Shown: positions 9,260 to 18,368, counted from the first letter of the stretch. The stretch: 64,000 nt of DNA from Halomonas sp. KAO (GCF_015595025.1 NZ_JADNRL010000019.1:1204-65203); one strand, 5' to 3'. Made by a program: numbers and translations. Notes: generated by a model not told the origin, from the sequence alone.

Positions 9260-9636
9260 ATCCTTGGCACTTTTCCCTGCAGCCGTTTAAGCGCGGCCGG
9301 CGATCCATCGATCTTGGCCCTGCAAGATACGTTAAACATCGGGGCCTACAAGAATGTGACAAAAAACAATGCTTTATTCACCCAAAGAATAAACTTTCGT
9401 TTTAAAAACGCCTTGCAGGCTCCCGGAGGAGATTAACTCAACGGATAACACGCTGCTAAACCAGCGCTTCGGTGTCGTCGTGGCCGCCTGTGCCGGCGGC
9501 TCGGTGTCCAGGTCAGCCGACGATTCTGGCACGCGGCCAGCCGCCAGGCCAGTGACCAGATGCAGGAAGGCACAAGGGACAGTTCCTGGGTAAGGTACAG
9601 GGGACTGTCCCCGGGGGTAGGGGGACTGTCCCCGGA
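9260..9636. other. 377-bp gap upstream of the two-component genes
   Basis: The part next to 9259 should carry the promoter of the regulator-kinase operon. It has an AT-rich stretch at 9355-9415 (minus-strand reading includes TTTAAAACG and TTTATTC). A GC hairpin GCCGCC (9483-9488)/GGCGGC (9495-9500) without a T-run lies further away. The far end holds the GGGGACTGTCCCC palindromes. No gene is convincing here. Confidence 0.5.
9576..9634. repeat. Cluster of GGGGACTGTCCCC palindromes
   Basis: Near-perfect palindromes GGGGACTGTCCCC occur at 9600-9612 and 9621-9633, and a diverged copy GGGACAGTTCC lies at 9576-9586. They follow directly on the stop codon of the prephenate-dehydratase-like gene. 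Similar GGGGACAG/CTGTCCCC motifs occur as REP-like intergenic repeats in many proteobacteria. They may act as a transcript 3'-end or boundary element. Confidence 0.6.
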
Positions 9637-10197
9637 CTAGGCCACCACCAGCGGGTGGCTGTCGGGCAGTGGCCGAGTGCCGTAGAGCACCCAGACATCC
9701 AGCGCCGGGCCCAGGTCCTCCACCAGTCGCAGCGCTTGGGAGTGCCGCCCCAGCGTCTCGCGTGGGCAGATGCCGGCGTCGATATCCCCCGCCAGCAACG
9801 CGGCGGCCACATCCACGATGGTGGCGTAGTCACGCTGCTCGGTGAAGGCGGAGATATCCGTGTAGTGACGGGTGGCCGGTTGGAGCCCGACCGTCACCGG
9901 AGCGGCCACCTCCGCGCGCGCCAGCAGCGCCAGTGGCTGGCTACCGGCGACGAAGAGATCCACCGGGAAGGCGCGATGCATGGTACGCCCCACACAGTCG
10001 GCATGGCTGAAGTGGGCGCTACACTGCAGTACCCGGTCGACGCGACCGGCCAGCAGGGCCTCGAAGGCCTCCGGAAAGGCCTCGAAGAGGGAGACCTCGG
10101 CATCGACATCTCTTGCGAGCATGCCATGCTTGTCGAGATAGCGGCCCAGCACCAGCGCATGATTGCTGCCCTCGGGCCCCAGGGTGGCGAAACGCAT
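9637..10197 (-). CDS. Prephenate-dehydratase-like protein
   Basis: A 186-residue protein. The ATG at 10197 follows an AAGGAGG ribosome site and gives the N-terminus MRFATLGPEGSNHAL, resembling the GPEGS opening of prephenate dehydratase and BacA-like prephenate-processing domains. The TRF substrate motif of true dehydratases appears altered (ATRHYTD), and there is no ACT regulatory domain, so the activity is uncertain. It lies 76 bp downstream of the TAXI-TRAP permease on the same strand and could be its third operon member. It may bind or process a keto-acid or aromatic ligand; this is inference. Confidence 0.6.
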   Translation of the reverse strand: MRFATLGPEGSNHALVLGRYLDKHGMLARDVDAEVSLFEAFPEAFEALLAGRVDRVLQCSAHFSHADCVGRTMHRAFPVDLFVAGSQPLALLARAEVAAPVTVGLQPATRHYTDISAFTEQRDYATIVDVAAALLAGDIDAGICPRETLGRHSQALRLVEDLGPALDVWVLYGTRPLPDSHPLVVA

Positions 10198-10273
10198 CCC
10201 AACCTCCTTTAACAAAGATCCGCCGCATTCTGCGATTCTCTTCACAGAATGAATCGTCGGAGGGTTCCACACG

Positions 10274-12097
10274 CTAGACCATGAACACGATAAGCGCCCC
10301 GGCCACTACCAGCAGCAGCCGCCACCACACCGCCCGGCGTGCGATCACGCCGAAGGAGATGGCCGCCAGGCCGACGCCGATCTTGAGCATGTCGAACACC
10401 GCCGCCCCAGGGGCCGACGCCAGCTGGATCACCTCGGGGTTGGCCACCATGGCCAGCGGAATCAGGTAGAGCCCGATGCCGAGCGCCATGGCCTTGAAGG
10501 CCACCCTGAGCCAGCTCTCCCCGACCATGCCGGCGGCGATAAAGACCCCACCACAGACCGGCGGCGTGATGGTCGAGAGCAGCGCAAACCAGAACACGAA
10601 GAGGTGCGCCAGCAGCGGCTCGAGCCCCAGCGAGATCAACGCCGGACCGGCGACCGAGACGCAGATCACATAGGCCGCCGTGGTGGGCACCTCCATCCCC
10701 AGCACCAGACAGGCCAGGGCGGTCAGCAGCAGCGCCGGCCACAGCATGTCGTTGGACAGTGCCAGGATCCCCGAGGTGATCTTGACCCCCAGCCCCGTCA
10801 TCGCCAGCACGCCGATCACCAGCGACGCACAGATGATGATGGAGCCGATCACCGCCACCTGACGGCCCGCCGTGACCAGCGCTTCCGCCAGCCGAGCGGT
10901 GAAACCGCGCAGCGAAAAGCTCAGGGAGACGTCGAGGAAGAGCAGTGCCAGGCCGGCGAAGATCGCCAGGCTGGCCGCGTACTGGGGCGTGTAGCCGCCC
11001 ACGAAGATACGCTCCAGCAGGGTCACGAAGGGGACGGCGAAGAACAGCGAGGTGATCAATACCTCGCATCCCGAGGGGCGGTCCTTCTCGGCCAGCGGCT
11101 TGAGGTCGTGGCGTGTCGCGTAGGCGTTGATGCCCACCCACACGGTGGCAAAGTAGAGAATCGCCGGCAGCATCGCCGCCGCCATGATCTGGGTGTAGGG
11201 GGTACCGGTGAGTTCCACCATCACGAAGGCCCCGGCCCCCATCAACGGTGGCATGATCTGCCCGCCGGAAGAGGCGACCGCCTCTACCCCGCCTGCCAGG
11301 GAGCGGGGATAGCCCAGGCGCACCATGCCGGGAATGGTGATGGCCCCGGTCGAGGCCACGTTGGCCGAGGCCGAACCGGAGATCGACCCCATCAGGGCCG
11401 AGGAGATCACCGACACCTTGGCGGCCCCGCCGGTCAGGCGACCCGCCATGGCACCGGCAAGATTCATGAAGCCACGCCCCGCCTCTCCGGCATTGAGCAC
11501 CGCACCGAAGATCACGAAGATGGCCACCACACCGACGCTGACCCCGGTCAGCGAGCCCCATAGCCCCCCTTCGGAGATCGTCAGGGTGCCCATGAAGCTC
11601 GGCAGCGGCATCCCCGGGTGGCCAAACTGGCCGGGTATCAGGTCACCGAACAGCCCATAGAGCAGCGCCACGAGTGCCACCAGCGGCAACGGCCAGCCGA
11701 TGGCGCGGCGCGCCGCTTCCAGGGCCAGCAACACCAGGAAAGCACCGATGACCATCTGCAGCGGAGTATCGATAAACCCATACTGCTGCAACAGGGCGTC
11801 GTGGTTGACGACGAGAAATCCGCAGGCGGCCACCCCCAACCCGGTCAGCACCCAGCCGCTGGCGCGCTCGAAGGGCGTGCGGGCCATGAAAATCAGGATC
11901 CAGGGCAGCGCCAGGGCCATGTGGATCGGTCGACTGATCAGCGCTGGTGCCAGCCCATAGAAGATCAGCCCCAGATGGAAGATGACGCTGACGGCACCGA
12001 GGATCACCCAGGCCGGAGACGGTCGCGCCGACGTGGCATGGCCGGCCACGGCCGGCGATGGAGTTGATGATGGGGTTGATGAATGAGTATGTGACAT
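10274..12097 (-). CDS. TRAP transporter fused permease (TAXI type, DctQM fusion)
   Basis: A 607-residue polytopic membrane protein. The N-terminal quarter corresponds to the small 4-helix DctQ-like part and the rest to the 12-helix DctM family, with the conserved SGSASANVASTGAITIPGM segment of TRAP fused permeases. The ATG overlaps the stop of the binding-protein gene by one base (TGATG), so the two are translationally coupled. TRAP systems use an ion gradient, usually sodium, with a periplasmic binding protein, which suits a halophile. The substrate is unknown. Confidence 0.93.
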   Translation of the reverse strand: MSHTHSSTPSSTPSPAVAGHATSARPSPAWVILGAVSVIFHLGLIFYGLAPALISRPIHMALALPWILIFMARTPFERASGWVLTGLGVAACGFLVVNHDALLQQYGFIDTPLQMVIGAFLVLLALEAARRAIGWPLPLVALVALLYGLFGDLIPGQFGHPGMPLPSFMGTLTISEGGLWGSLTGVSVGVVAIFVIFGAVLNAGEAGRGFMNLAGAMAGRLTGGAAKVSVISSALMGSISGSASANVASTGAITIPGMVRLGYPRSLAGGVEAVASSGGQIMPPLMGAGAFVMVELTGTPYTQIMAAAMLPAILYFATVWVGINAYATRHDLKPLAEKDRPSGCEVLITSLFFAVPFVTLLERIFVGGYTPQYAASLAIFAGLALLFLDVSLSFSLRGFTARLAEALVTAGRQVAVIGSIIICASLVIGVLAMTGLGVKITSGILALSNDMLWPALLLTALACLVLGMEVPTTAAYVICVSVAGPALISLGLEPLLAHLFVFWFALLSTITPPVCGGVFIAAGMVGESWLRVAFKAMALGIGLYLIPLAMVANPEVIQLASAPGAAVFDMLKIGVGLAAISFGVIARRAVWWRLLLVVAGALIVFMV

Positions 12098-13074
12098 CAG
12101 CGCAGCTCGTCGGGAACCTCGATACCGGCCTCATCGTAGTAGCGCAGGGCCCCCGGGTGGAGGGTGCCGGCGATATTGCCGACCATGTCGTGGGTGATGC
12201 TGCCCCACCAGGCGGCCTCCTCCGCCATGGCATCACGGCGCTCCCAGAAGGTGCGGGTCAAGGCATAGGCGGTATCGTCATCCATGGCACTGGTGGTGTA
12301 GGCGATCACCGGCAGTGAGGTCGTCTCCACGTCCTCATCGACCCCGGCATAGGTGCCCGCCGGGATGGTCTGACGCGCCGCTCCGGTCTCTTCGATCTGC
12401 TCGTCGCTCAGCGTGACCAGGCTGATCGGCATGCTGGCCGCCGTCTCGATCACATTGGGGGTGGGGAAGGAGCTGGCGGTCACGAAGGCATCGATCTGGC
12501 CATTCTTCAGGGCGTCCGGGCCGCTGCCGATGCTGGCATTGGCAACCTCCACCTTGTCGATCAGCTCGAACAGTTCCAGGTAGCGCTGAGCCTCACGGGC
12601 CCCGAAGGTGCCCTGGCCGATAAGGATCTCCTTGCCTTCCAGGGCATCGAGATCAACAACGCCCCCACCACTGCCCTGCTCATCGGCCAGCACGAAGTGC
12701 ATGGTAATGGCCGGGATCGGAAACAGGCCGCGAATTTCCGCGAAGCGTGGGTTCTGTCGCTCGGCGAAGGGGCCGGTCCCCTCCAGGGCACGCGTCACCA
12801 GACCCGGCGGGGTGGTGAACACATAGTTGCCCTGACGCGCCATCACCTCCATGACGTTCTGTACCGAGCCTTGGCTCTCCTCGAGGGTCACCACCACGTC
12901 ACCATCGGTGCCCTCGCGAATGGCCTCGGCCAGCTCGACCCCCATCTGATAATAGGCGGTACCGGCGGACGCCGACTTGTAGGTCACACGGGTTTCGGCC
13001 TGGGCATGGAGGGCCATGGCGCCCATCAGGATCGCCGTGGTGGAGGCCAGCAGGGTGTGGGTAAAGCGGGGCAT
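12097..13074 (-). CDS. TAXI-family TRAP solute-binding protein
   Basis: A 325-residue periplasmic protein. The ATG at 13074 follows GGGAG and opens a typical signal peptide (MPRFTHTLLASTTAILMG, cleavage near AQA/ET). The mature part begins RVTYKSASAGTAYYQMG, matching TAXI-type TRAP binding proteins. An in-frame extension upstream to 13254 lacks a signal and overlaps the divergent gene, so I rejected it. It is the ligand-capturing partner of the permease directly downstream. The TAXI family is associated with glutamate, keto-acid and dicarboxylate ligands; specificity here is unknown. Confidence 0.92.
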   Translation of the reverse strand: MPRFTHTLLASTTAILMGAMALHAQAETRVTYKSASAGTAYYQMGVELAEAIREGTDGDVVVTLEESQGSVQNVMEVMARQGNYVFTTPPGLVTRALEGTGPFAERQNPRFAEIRGLFPIPAITMHFVLADEQGSGGGVVDLDALEGKEILIGQGTFGAREAQRYLELFELIDKVEVANASIGSGPDALKNGQIDAFVTASSFPTPNVIETAASMPISLVTLSDEQIEETGAARQTIPAGTYAGVDEDVETTSLPVIAYTTSAMDDDTAYALTRTFWERRDAMAEEAAWWGSITHDMVGNIAGTLHPGALRYYDEAGIEVPDELR

Positions 13075-13170
13075 CGTTATCTCCCAGGGTGGTCCAGCAT
13101 TCATCATGTTGTGACTGTTTAATTCAGCAATCACTATAATGCCGTTCGCCCACCCGAGGAACCATCCCCC

Positions 13171-13899
13171 ATGTTGACATACCGTGTAGCCCTGCTGGGC
13201 GCCGCCGGCGGCATCGGGAGCGCGATTGCCGATCACCTGCTCGCTGCTGGCCACCGGGTCTGGCTACTGGACCTTCCCGACCGCCGTGCTGCCCTCGAGG
13301 AGCTCACCACACGCTGGCCCGGCCAGGCACGCTATCTGGACTGTGACCTGTGTGACCCCGACACCCTAACCACCGCCTTCGCGACCATCGCCGAACAGGC
13401 TGGTGGCCTGGATGCCTGCATCAACGCCGCGGGTGTGATCCACCGCGCCGGCTTTACCGACACCTCGCGCGACGAGCTGGAGCGGGTCATGGCGATCAAT
13501 GTCAGCGGCCCCTTCCAGGCGCTGCAGCACGCGGTCGCCCTGATGCAGAACGGCGGGCGCATCGTCAATGTGGCCTCGGCCCACGGCCTGCGCACCGGAA
13601 GCGAGCGCAGCGCCTACGCCATGAGCAAGGGCGCCATCCTGGCCCTGACCCGAGCGCTGGCGGTCGAGCTGGGCCCCCGCGGCATCCTGGTCAATGCACT
13701 CGCCCCCGGTCCGGTAAGCGCCGGCATGCAGGATGCCAGGTCCGAGTCACGCAGCCGCTGGCAGGCCGCCACGCCGCTGGGCCGGGTGGCCCTGGCCGAT
13801 GAGGTGGCACGCGCCGTGGCCTTCCTGGTCTCGGCCGAGAATACCTTCATCTCCGGCGACACCCTGATCATCGACGGCGGTGCCACGGCGGCGATCTAG
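13171..13899 (+). CDS. Short-chain dehydrogenase/reductase (SDR)
   Basis: A 242-residue protein. The Rossmann motif GAAGGIGSAI lies near residue 10, the NAAG motif near 88, and the catalytic set includes S in VASAHG and YAMSK (Tyr and Lys). The C-terminal FISGDTLIIDGG is typical of classical SDRs. It is transcribed divergently from the TAXI-TRAP genes across a 96-bp gap, so it may act on the imported compound. Closest functional types would be sugar or hydroxy-acid dehydrogenases or FabG-like reductases; the substrate cannot be told from sequence. Confidence 0.85.
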   Translation: MLTYRVALLGAAGGIGSAIADHLLAAGHRVWLLDLPDRRAALEELTTRWPGQARYLDCDLCDPDTLTTAFATIAEQAGGLDACINAAGVIHRAGFTDTSRDELERVMAINVSGPFQALQHAVALMQNGGRIVNVASAHGLRTGSERSAYAMSKGAILALTRALAVELGPRGILVNALAPGPVSAGMQDARSESRSRWQAATPLGRVALADEVARAVAFLVSAENTFISGDTLIIDGGATAAI

Positions 13900-13941
13900 C
13901 GTTACCCGTTGAGACTCCACGGATAGCCCCTTGCCACATAT

Positions 13942-13977
13942 AACCCCGGAATCGGCACCGTTACCGTTTCCGGGGTT
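13942..13977. terminator. Bidirectional terminator between SDR gene and lon
   Basis: AACCCCGGAA (13942-13951) pairs perfectly with TTCCGGGGTT (13968-13977). It sits between convergent genes, with short T or A tracts suited to both directions. Confidence 0.75.
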
Positions 13978-14015
13978 TCCTGAAGATTATCGCTGACTTC
14001 GCCGGCGCAACCGGA

Positions 14016-16454
14016 TCAGCCGAACACCACTCTCGCCACATCCTTGTAGCGCTTGGCGAAGTGCACGGTGACGCCCTCCTTGAGGTGCTCGGGCAGCTCG
14101 TCATAGTCGCGGCGGTTGGCATCGGGCAGGATCACCTCGAAGATACCGCTGCGCCGGGCGGCGATCACTTTCTCGCGGATACCACCCACCGGCAGCACAT
14201 GCCCCGTCAGCGTCAGCTCGCCGGTCATCGCCAGATTGCGGTCGATGGCCTGATGCTTGGCCAGCGACAGCAGCGCGGTGGTCATGGTCACCCCCGCCGA
14301 GGGGCCATCCTTGGGCGTGGCACCCTCTGGCACGTGGAGGTGAACGAAGGCCGAGTCGAAGAAGTCGGCGTCGGCGCCATACTCGGTCAGATGGCCCAGC
14401 ACATAGCTGTAGGCGATATTGGCCGACTCCTGCATCACGTCACCGAGCTTGCCGGTAAGCTTGAAGCCACGGTCCAGGGCGTGAACCTTGCCCGCCTCGA
14501 TGGGCAGGGTGGCGCCCCCCATGGAGGTCCAGGCCAGGCCGGTGACCACCCCCTCGCCGCCGAGCACCTGCTCCTTGCGGAACAGCGGCGCCCCAAGATA
14601 CTCCTCGAGGTTCTTGACCGATACCTTGACCGTCTGCTGGTCGCTCTCCAGCAGCGTGACCGCCGCCTTGCGCACGATGCGGTGCAGCTGCTTCTCGAGC
14701 TGGCGCACCCCGGCTTCCCGGGCATAGCCCTCGATCACCTGACGCAGCGCCGCCGCGGTGAGGTTGATACGCTTCTTGGGGATGTTGTTGCGCTTGAGCA
14801 GCTTCGGCCACAGGTGATTCCGGGCGATGGCCACCTTCTCCTCGGCGATATAGCCGGAGAGGCGGATCTGCTCCATGCGGTCGATCAGCGCCGGCGGAAT
14901 CGAATCCGGGGTATTGGCGGTGCAGACGAAGAGCACCTTGGAGAGATCCAGGCGCACGTCCAGGTAGTGATCGAGGAAGTCGACGTTCTGCTCCGGGTCG
15001 AGCACCTCGAGCAGCGCCGAGGCGGGATCACCCTGGAAGGACTGACCCATCTTGTCGATCTCGTCGAGCATGATCACCGGATTCTCGACCTCGACCTCCT
15101 TGAGGGCCTGGGCCAGCTTGCCGGGCATGGCGCCGACATAGGTACGCCGATGCCCCTTGATCTCCGCCTCGTCGCGCATGCCGCCTACCGAGAAGCGGTA
15201 GAACTCGCGCCCCAGGGCATCGGCGATGGAGCGGCCGACGGAGGTCTTGCCCACCCCGGGTGGCCCCACCAGCAGCACGATGGAGCCGCCCACGTCGCCC
15301 TTGAAGGTGCCCTCGGCGAGGAACTCGACGATGCGCTCCTTGACGTCGGCCAGGCCGTCGTGATCGCGGTCGAGCACCTTGCGTGCATGGGCCAGGTCGA
15401 GCTGGTCCTGGCTACGCACTCCCCATGGCATGCTGGTCAGCCAATCGAGGTAGTTGCGGGTGGTGCCATACTCCGGCGAACCGGTCTCGAGCATGGCCAG
15501 CTTGTCGAGCTCCTCCTCGATGCGGGTCAGCACCTTGGGCGGCACCACCAGGCTCTCCAGGCGGTCGCGGAAGGTGTCGACGTCGCTCTCGCGGTCATCC
15601 TTGGAGATGCCCAGCTCCCGCTGGATCACCTTGAGCTGCTCGCGCAGGAAGAACTCGCGCTGGCGCTCCTGCATCTGGGCATTGACCTGGTCGCTGATCT
15701 CGCTCTGCAGCTGGGCGACCTCGATCTCCTTGCGCAGCAGCGGCAGCACCTTCTGCATGCGGGCGAGCACCGGCAGGGTCGCCAGCACGTCCTGCAGCTC
15801 GTACCCCTTGGCCGAAGTGATGGCGGCGGCGAAGTCGGTGAGCGGACCCGGCTCATGGGGGCTGAAGCGATTGAGGTAGTGCTTGAGCTCCTCGCCATAG
15901 AGCGGGTTGATCGGCAACAGCTCCTTGATGCCGTTGATCAACGACATGGCGTAGGCTCGGGCCTCATCCGCCTCCGCATCCACCGGCTCCCGCGGGTAGC
16001 TCACCTCCACCAGATAGGGTGGCTCCCGGGAGATCCAGCGCTGGATCCTGAAGCGCTGCAGGCCCTGGGCGATGAACTGCAGCTGGTCCTCCTCGCCCTG
16101 CAGCTTGTGCATCTTGACCGCGGTGCCGATCTCGGGGAAATCGCCATCGGCCATGCCTTCCGAGGCGCCCTCCCCAACGAAGGCGAGGCCCACGGTATGG
16201 TGAGGGGTCTTGGCGACACGCTCGATCGTCTCGTCCCAGCGCTCGCGATTGATGACCAGCGGCTGCACCTGGGCGGGAAAGAAGGGGCGATTATGGATGG
16301 GCAGCAGATAGATTCGCTCGGGCAACGCCTCGCGTGCCGGCACGACGGAGTGCTTGGTGTCACCCTGCGTTTCACCGAGGTCGAGATCCTCGTCCTGCCC
16401 GTGGTGAATCCACTCCGGCTCATCCGTATCGTGGCGGTCCTGTTCATCGCTCAT
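14016..16454 (-). CDS. lon: ATP-dependent protease Lon (possible second, AsrA-like Lon)
   Basis: An 812-residue protein: an acidic N-terminal extension (about 1-45), the LON substrate-binding domain (about 48-240), a coiled-coil region, an AAA+ module with Walker A GPPGVGKTS and Walker B IMLDEID, and a Ser-Lys protease domain with Ser719 in DGPSAG and Lys762 in GGIREKV, the same 43-residue spacing as E. coli Lon. It degrades misfolded and regulatory proteins in the cytoplasm. The N-terminus (YLLPIHNRPFFPAQ) resembles the second Lon of pseudomonads (AsrA), and no clpX neighbour is seen, so a housekeeping Lon may lie elsewhere. The ATG follows a GGGAGA ribosome site. Confidence 0.93.
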   Translation of the reverse strand: MSDEQDRHDTDEPEWIHHGQDEDLDLGETQGDTKHSVVPAREALPERIYLLPIHNRPFFPAQVQPLVINRERWDETIERVAKTPHHTVGLAFVGEGASEGMADGDFPEIGTAVKMHKLQGEEDQLQFIAQGLQRFRIQRWISREPPYLVEVSYPREPVDAEADEARAYAMSLINGIKELLPINPLYGEELKHYLNRFSPHEPGPLTDFAAAITSAKGYELQDVLATLPVLARMQKVLPLLRKEIEVAQLQSEISDQVNAQMQERQREFFLREQLKVIQRELGISKDDRESDVDTFRDRLESLVVPPKVLTRIEEELDKLAMLETGSPEYGTTRNYLDWLTSMPWGVRSQDQLDLAHARKVLDRDHDGLADVKERIVEFLAEGTFKGDVGGSIVLLVGPPGVGKTSVGRSIADALGREFYRFSVGGMRDEAEIKGHRRTYVGAMPGKLAQALKEVEVENPVIMLDEIDKMGQSFQGDPASALLEVLDPEQNVDFLDHYLDVRLDLSKVLFVCTANTPDSIPPALIDRMEQIRLSGYIAEEKVAIARNHLWPKLLKRNNIPKKRINLTAAALRQVIEGYAREAGVRQLEKQLHRIVRKAAVTLLESDQQTVKVSVKNLEEYLGAPLFRKEQVLGGEGVVTGLAWTSMGGATLPIEAGKVHALDRGFKLTGKLGDVMQESANIAYSYVLGHLTEYGADADFFDSAFVHLHVPEGATPKDGPSAGVTMTTALLSLAKHQAIDRNLAMTGELTLTGHVLPVGGIREKVIAARRSGIFEVILPDANRRDYDELPEHLKEGVTVHFAKRYKDVARVVFG

Positions 16455-16481
16455 GGTGTCTCCCTGTCCAAGCGGTTGGGC

Positions 16482-16543
16482 TTATGCCAATGCTGTTAGG
16501 CTAATGTTCTTAAGCCAGTATTCTTAAGCCAATGCTCTTAGGG
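16482..16543. repeat. Four tandem 14-bp repeats upstream of lon
   Basis: Units TTATGCCAATGCTG (16482), TTAGGCTAATGTTC (16496), TTAAGCCAGTATTC (16510) and TTAAGCCAATGCTC (16524) are followed by a partial unit TTAGGG. They fill most of the gap between lon and the DUF945 gene and are AT-rich relative to their surroundings. On the minus strand each unit reads GAxCATTGGCTTAA-like. The lon promoter must lie in or near them. Confidence 0.8.
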
Positions 16544-16585
16544 ATGCGGGCGACGAGCGGGAACTTCAAGCCTGACGACCCGCCG

Positions 16586-17821
16586 TCAGCGCCGGAGCGG
16601 CGGCAGCGGGCGGCCATTGACGCGCACCTTGCCGCGAATAACGTCCACCACCAGCTCCTGGGTACTCAACGGCAGGCCCAGCCACAGGGCCACCACGGTA
16701 GGCACATCACGCCAGACGAAGTCGCCGTCGAGGCGGCGGCGCCAATGCGCCTGCTCCTCGGGGTCATCGAGGCGAGCCACCCTGAGCTCATCGAGATGTC
16801 GTGGATCGAAGATCAGCACCCCCTCCCCCTGGACGGAAACACCGAGCATGGGGCTGTCGAGATCCACCCTGCTGATATCCAGACGCGGCGAGTCCTGCAG
16901 CAGGGCCTTGAACTCAGGCTCCAGCCGTTCGATCAATTCACGCGGGGTGTAGCGATGAGCCTGCATGACCTCTTCGCGCAGCCGGCTGAGCAGCGTTCGC
17001 AGGGCCTCGGCATGCAGACGCGAGAGCTGCGCCTCCACCCGGCCGGTCAACAGCACCTGCTCTTCGGCCACCAGCTCTCCCAGGACAAGCTCACCCTCGA
17101 TGCGCAGCTCGCTGTCATCGAGTTCCATGCGGCTTCGATAGTCCAGCTCGCTGCCATCGAGCACCAGTCCCGGCTGACGCCAGGTAAGCTGGTCAAGATG
17201 CAGCAGGTCATGCTGGGTGAAGTGGTAGGCACCCGCGGTGTAGGCGTAGCGGCTCTCGAGGTTCGAAGGTCCCGCCTCCAGGGTAGTGTCGCCATCACTG
17301 AGGCGCAGCGGCTTGAGCCTGGCACGCAGCCACCAGTCGCCATACTCGCCACCGAAGGTCACCTGACCGCCCTGGAAGTCGAGCTCGCGCTCCTGCTGAT
17401 GAATCACGAAGGGCGACAATCCGATACTGCCCTCGAGTGTCCCTCCCAGAGTCTGATAGCGGGCATGCCAGCGGGGTGCCGAGGATGGCAGGGCGTCGCC
17501 GAACAGGCGCTGCTGCTCCGGCCCCAGGGTAGGGTGAAGCTCGCCATCCAGCCGGGTGCTGAGCACCCCGTGGCGGGCAGAGTAGGTGAAGGCGAGCTGC
17601 CAGTCATCCCCCAGCAGCGGGGCGATCGCAACGCGTCCCGACGAGGAGAGCCAGCCACGCTCAACGGCGACACGCTCGACCACCAGCTCACCGCGCGCCT
17701 CCAGGTCGCTCAACATGCGCACCAGCTCGCGTTCGAAGAGCAGCGAGGCGGCATACTGGGCCACGGCCCAGAGCGACGCCAGCCCTACCACCAGTGGCAC
17801 GATGAGTCGTTCCTTGCGCAT
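16586..17821 (-). CDS. DUF945 family protein (YdgA-like)
   Basis: A 411-residue protein. A hydrophobic N-terminal segment (LIVPLVVGLASLWAVAQYAASLLF) acts as a signal or membrane anchor, and the rest is a beta-rich periplasmic region typical of DUF945/YdgA. The ATG at 17821 follows GGGAG. The family's biochemical role is not settled; E. coli YdgA is envelope-located. It lies upstream of lon on the same strand with a repeat-bearing gap of 131 bp, so a shared transcript is uncertain. Confidence 0.8.
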   Translation of the reverse strand: MRKERLIVPLVVGLASLWAVAQYAASLLFERELVRMLSDLEARGELVVERVAVERGWLSSSGRVAIAPLLGDDWQLAFTYSARHGVLSTRLDGELHPTLGPEQQRLFGDALPSSAPRWHARYQTLGGTLEGSIGLSPFVIHQQERELDFQGGQVTFGGEYGDWWLRARLKPLRLSDGDTTLEAGPSNLESRYAYTAGAYHFTQHDLLHLDQLTWRQPGLVLDGSELDYRSRMELDDSELRIEGELVLGELVAEEQVLLTGRVEAQLSRLHAEALRTLLSRLREEVMQAHRYTPRELIERLEPEFKALLQDSPRLDISRVDLDSPMLGVSVQGEGVLIFDPRHLDELRVARLDDPEEQAHWRRRLDGDFVWRDVPTVVALWLGLPLSTQELVVDVIRGKVRVNGRPLPPLRR

Positions 17822-17894
17822 GGTGACTCCCTTCCCTGCGGCACCCCGGCAGCCGACACCACCGCGATACCAATCTAGGCTCTGGTTTTAGGGT

Positions 17895-18368
17895 CTAGTG
17901 TAGCCAGAACCAAAGGTGCATAAGGCTGCCGGCGAAGATGCCGGCGAGAACATCGTCGATCATAATGCCGAAGCCGCCGGCCACACGACGATCGGCCCAG
18001 CGAATGGGGAATGGCTTGATCACGTCGAAGACCCGGAAGATCAGGAACCCCCAGAGCGCCGACTCCCACGAGAAGGGAATGGCCGCCATGGTGATCCAGT
18101 AGCCCACGAACTCGTCCCAGACGATGCCCGAATGGTCGTGGACACCGAGGTCGCGGGAGGTCTTCTCGCAGAGCCATACGCCCCAGACAAAGGCGATGAT
18201 AACGACGCCCCAGTACCAGGAGAGCGATAGCTCGGAGAGCAGCCAGTAGAAAGGGATGGCCGCCAGGGTGCCGAAGGTACCCGGCGCCCAGGGCACGGCG
18301 CCGCTGCCGAGGCCGAAGGCCAGAAAGTGCGATGGACGATGCCAGACACTGGACGGGGCTCGATTCAT
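17895..18368 (-). CDS. pgpA: Phosphatidylglycerophosphatase A
   Basis: A 157-residue membrane enzyme that dephosphorylates phosphatidylglycerophosphate to phosphatidylglycerol. Conserved segments include LAFGLGSGAVPWAPGTFGTL, WDEFVGYWITM, FRVFDVIKPFPI and GIMIDDVLAG, with acidic metal-binding residues in the last two. The ATG at 18368 overlaps the thiL stop (ATGA), giving the usual family length. An upstream in-frame start at 18407 would add 13 unrelated residues and is less likely. It is the last gene of the nrdR-rib-nusB-thiL block. Confidence 0.93.
   Translation of the reverse strand: MNRAPSSVWHRPSHFLAFGLGSGAVPWAPGTFGTLAAIPFYWLLSELSLSWYWGVVIIAFVWGVWLCEKTSRDLGVHDHSGIVWDEFVGYWITMAAIPFSWESALWGFLIFRVFDVIKPFPIRWADRRVAGGFGIMIDDVLAGIFAGSLMHLWFWLH

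Noticed and set aside
14061..16499. 812-residue open frame on the plus strand opposite lon
   Set aside because: The minus strand encodes a complete Lon with all catalytic motifs; the antisense frame is His/Gln/Gly-rich and an artefact of GC-rich codon use.
16532..17878. 448-residue plus-strand open frame opposite the DUF945 gene
   Set aside because: The minus-strand protein has a signal segment and ribosome site; the plus frame has neither.
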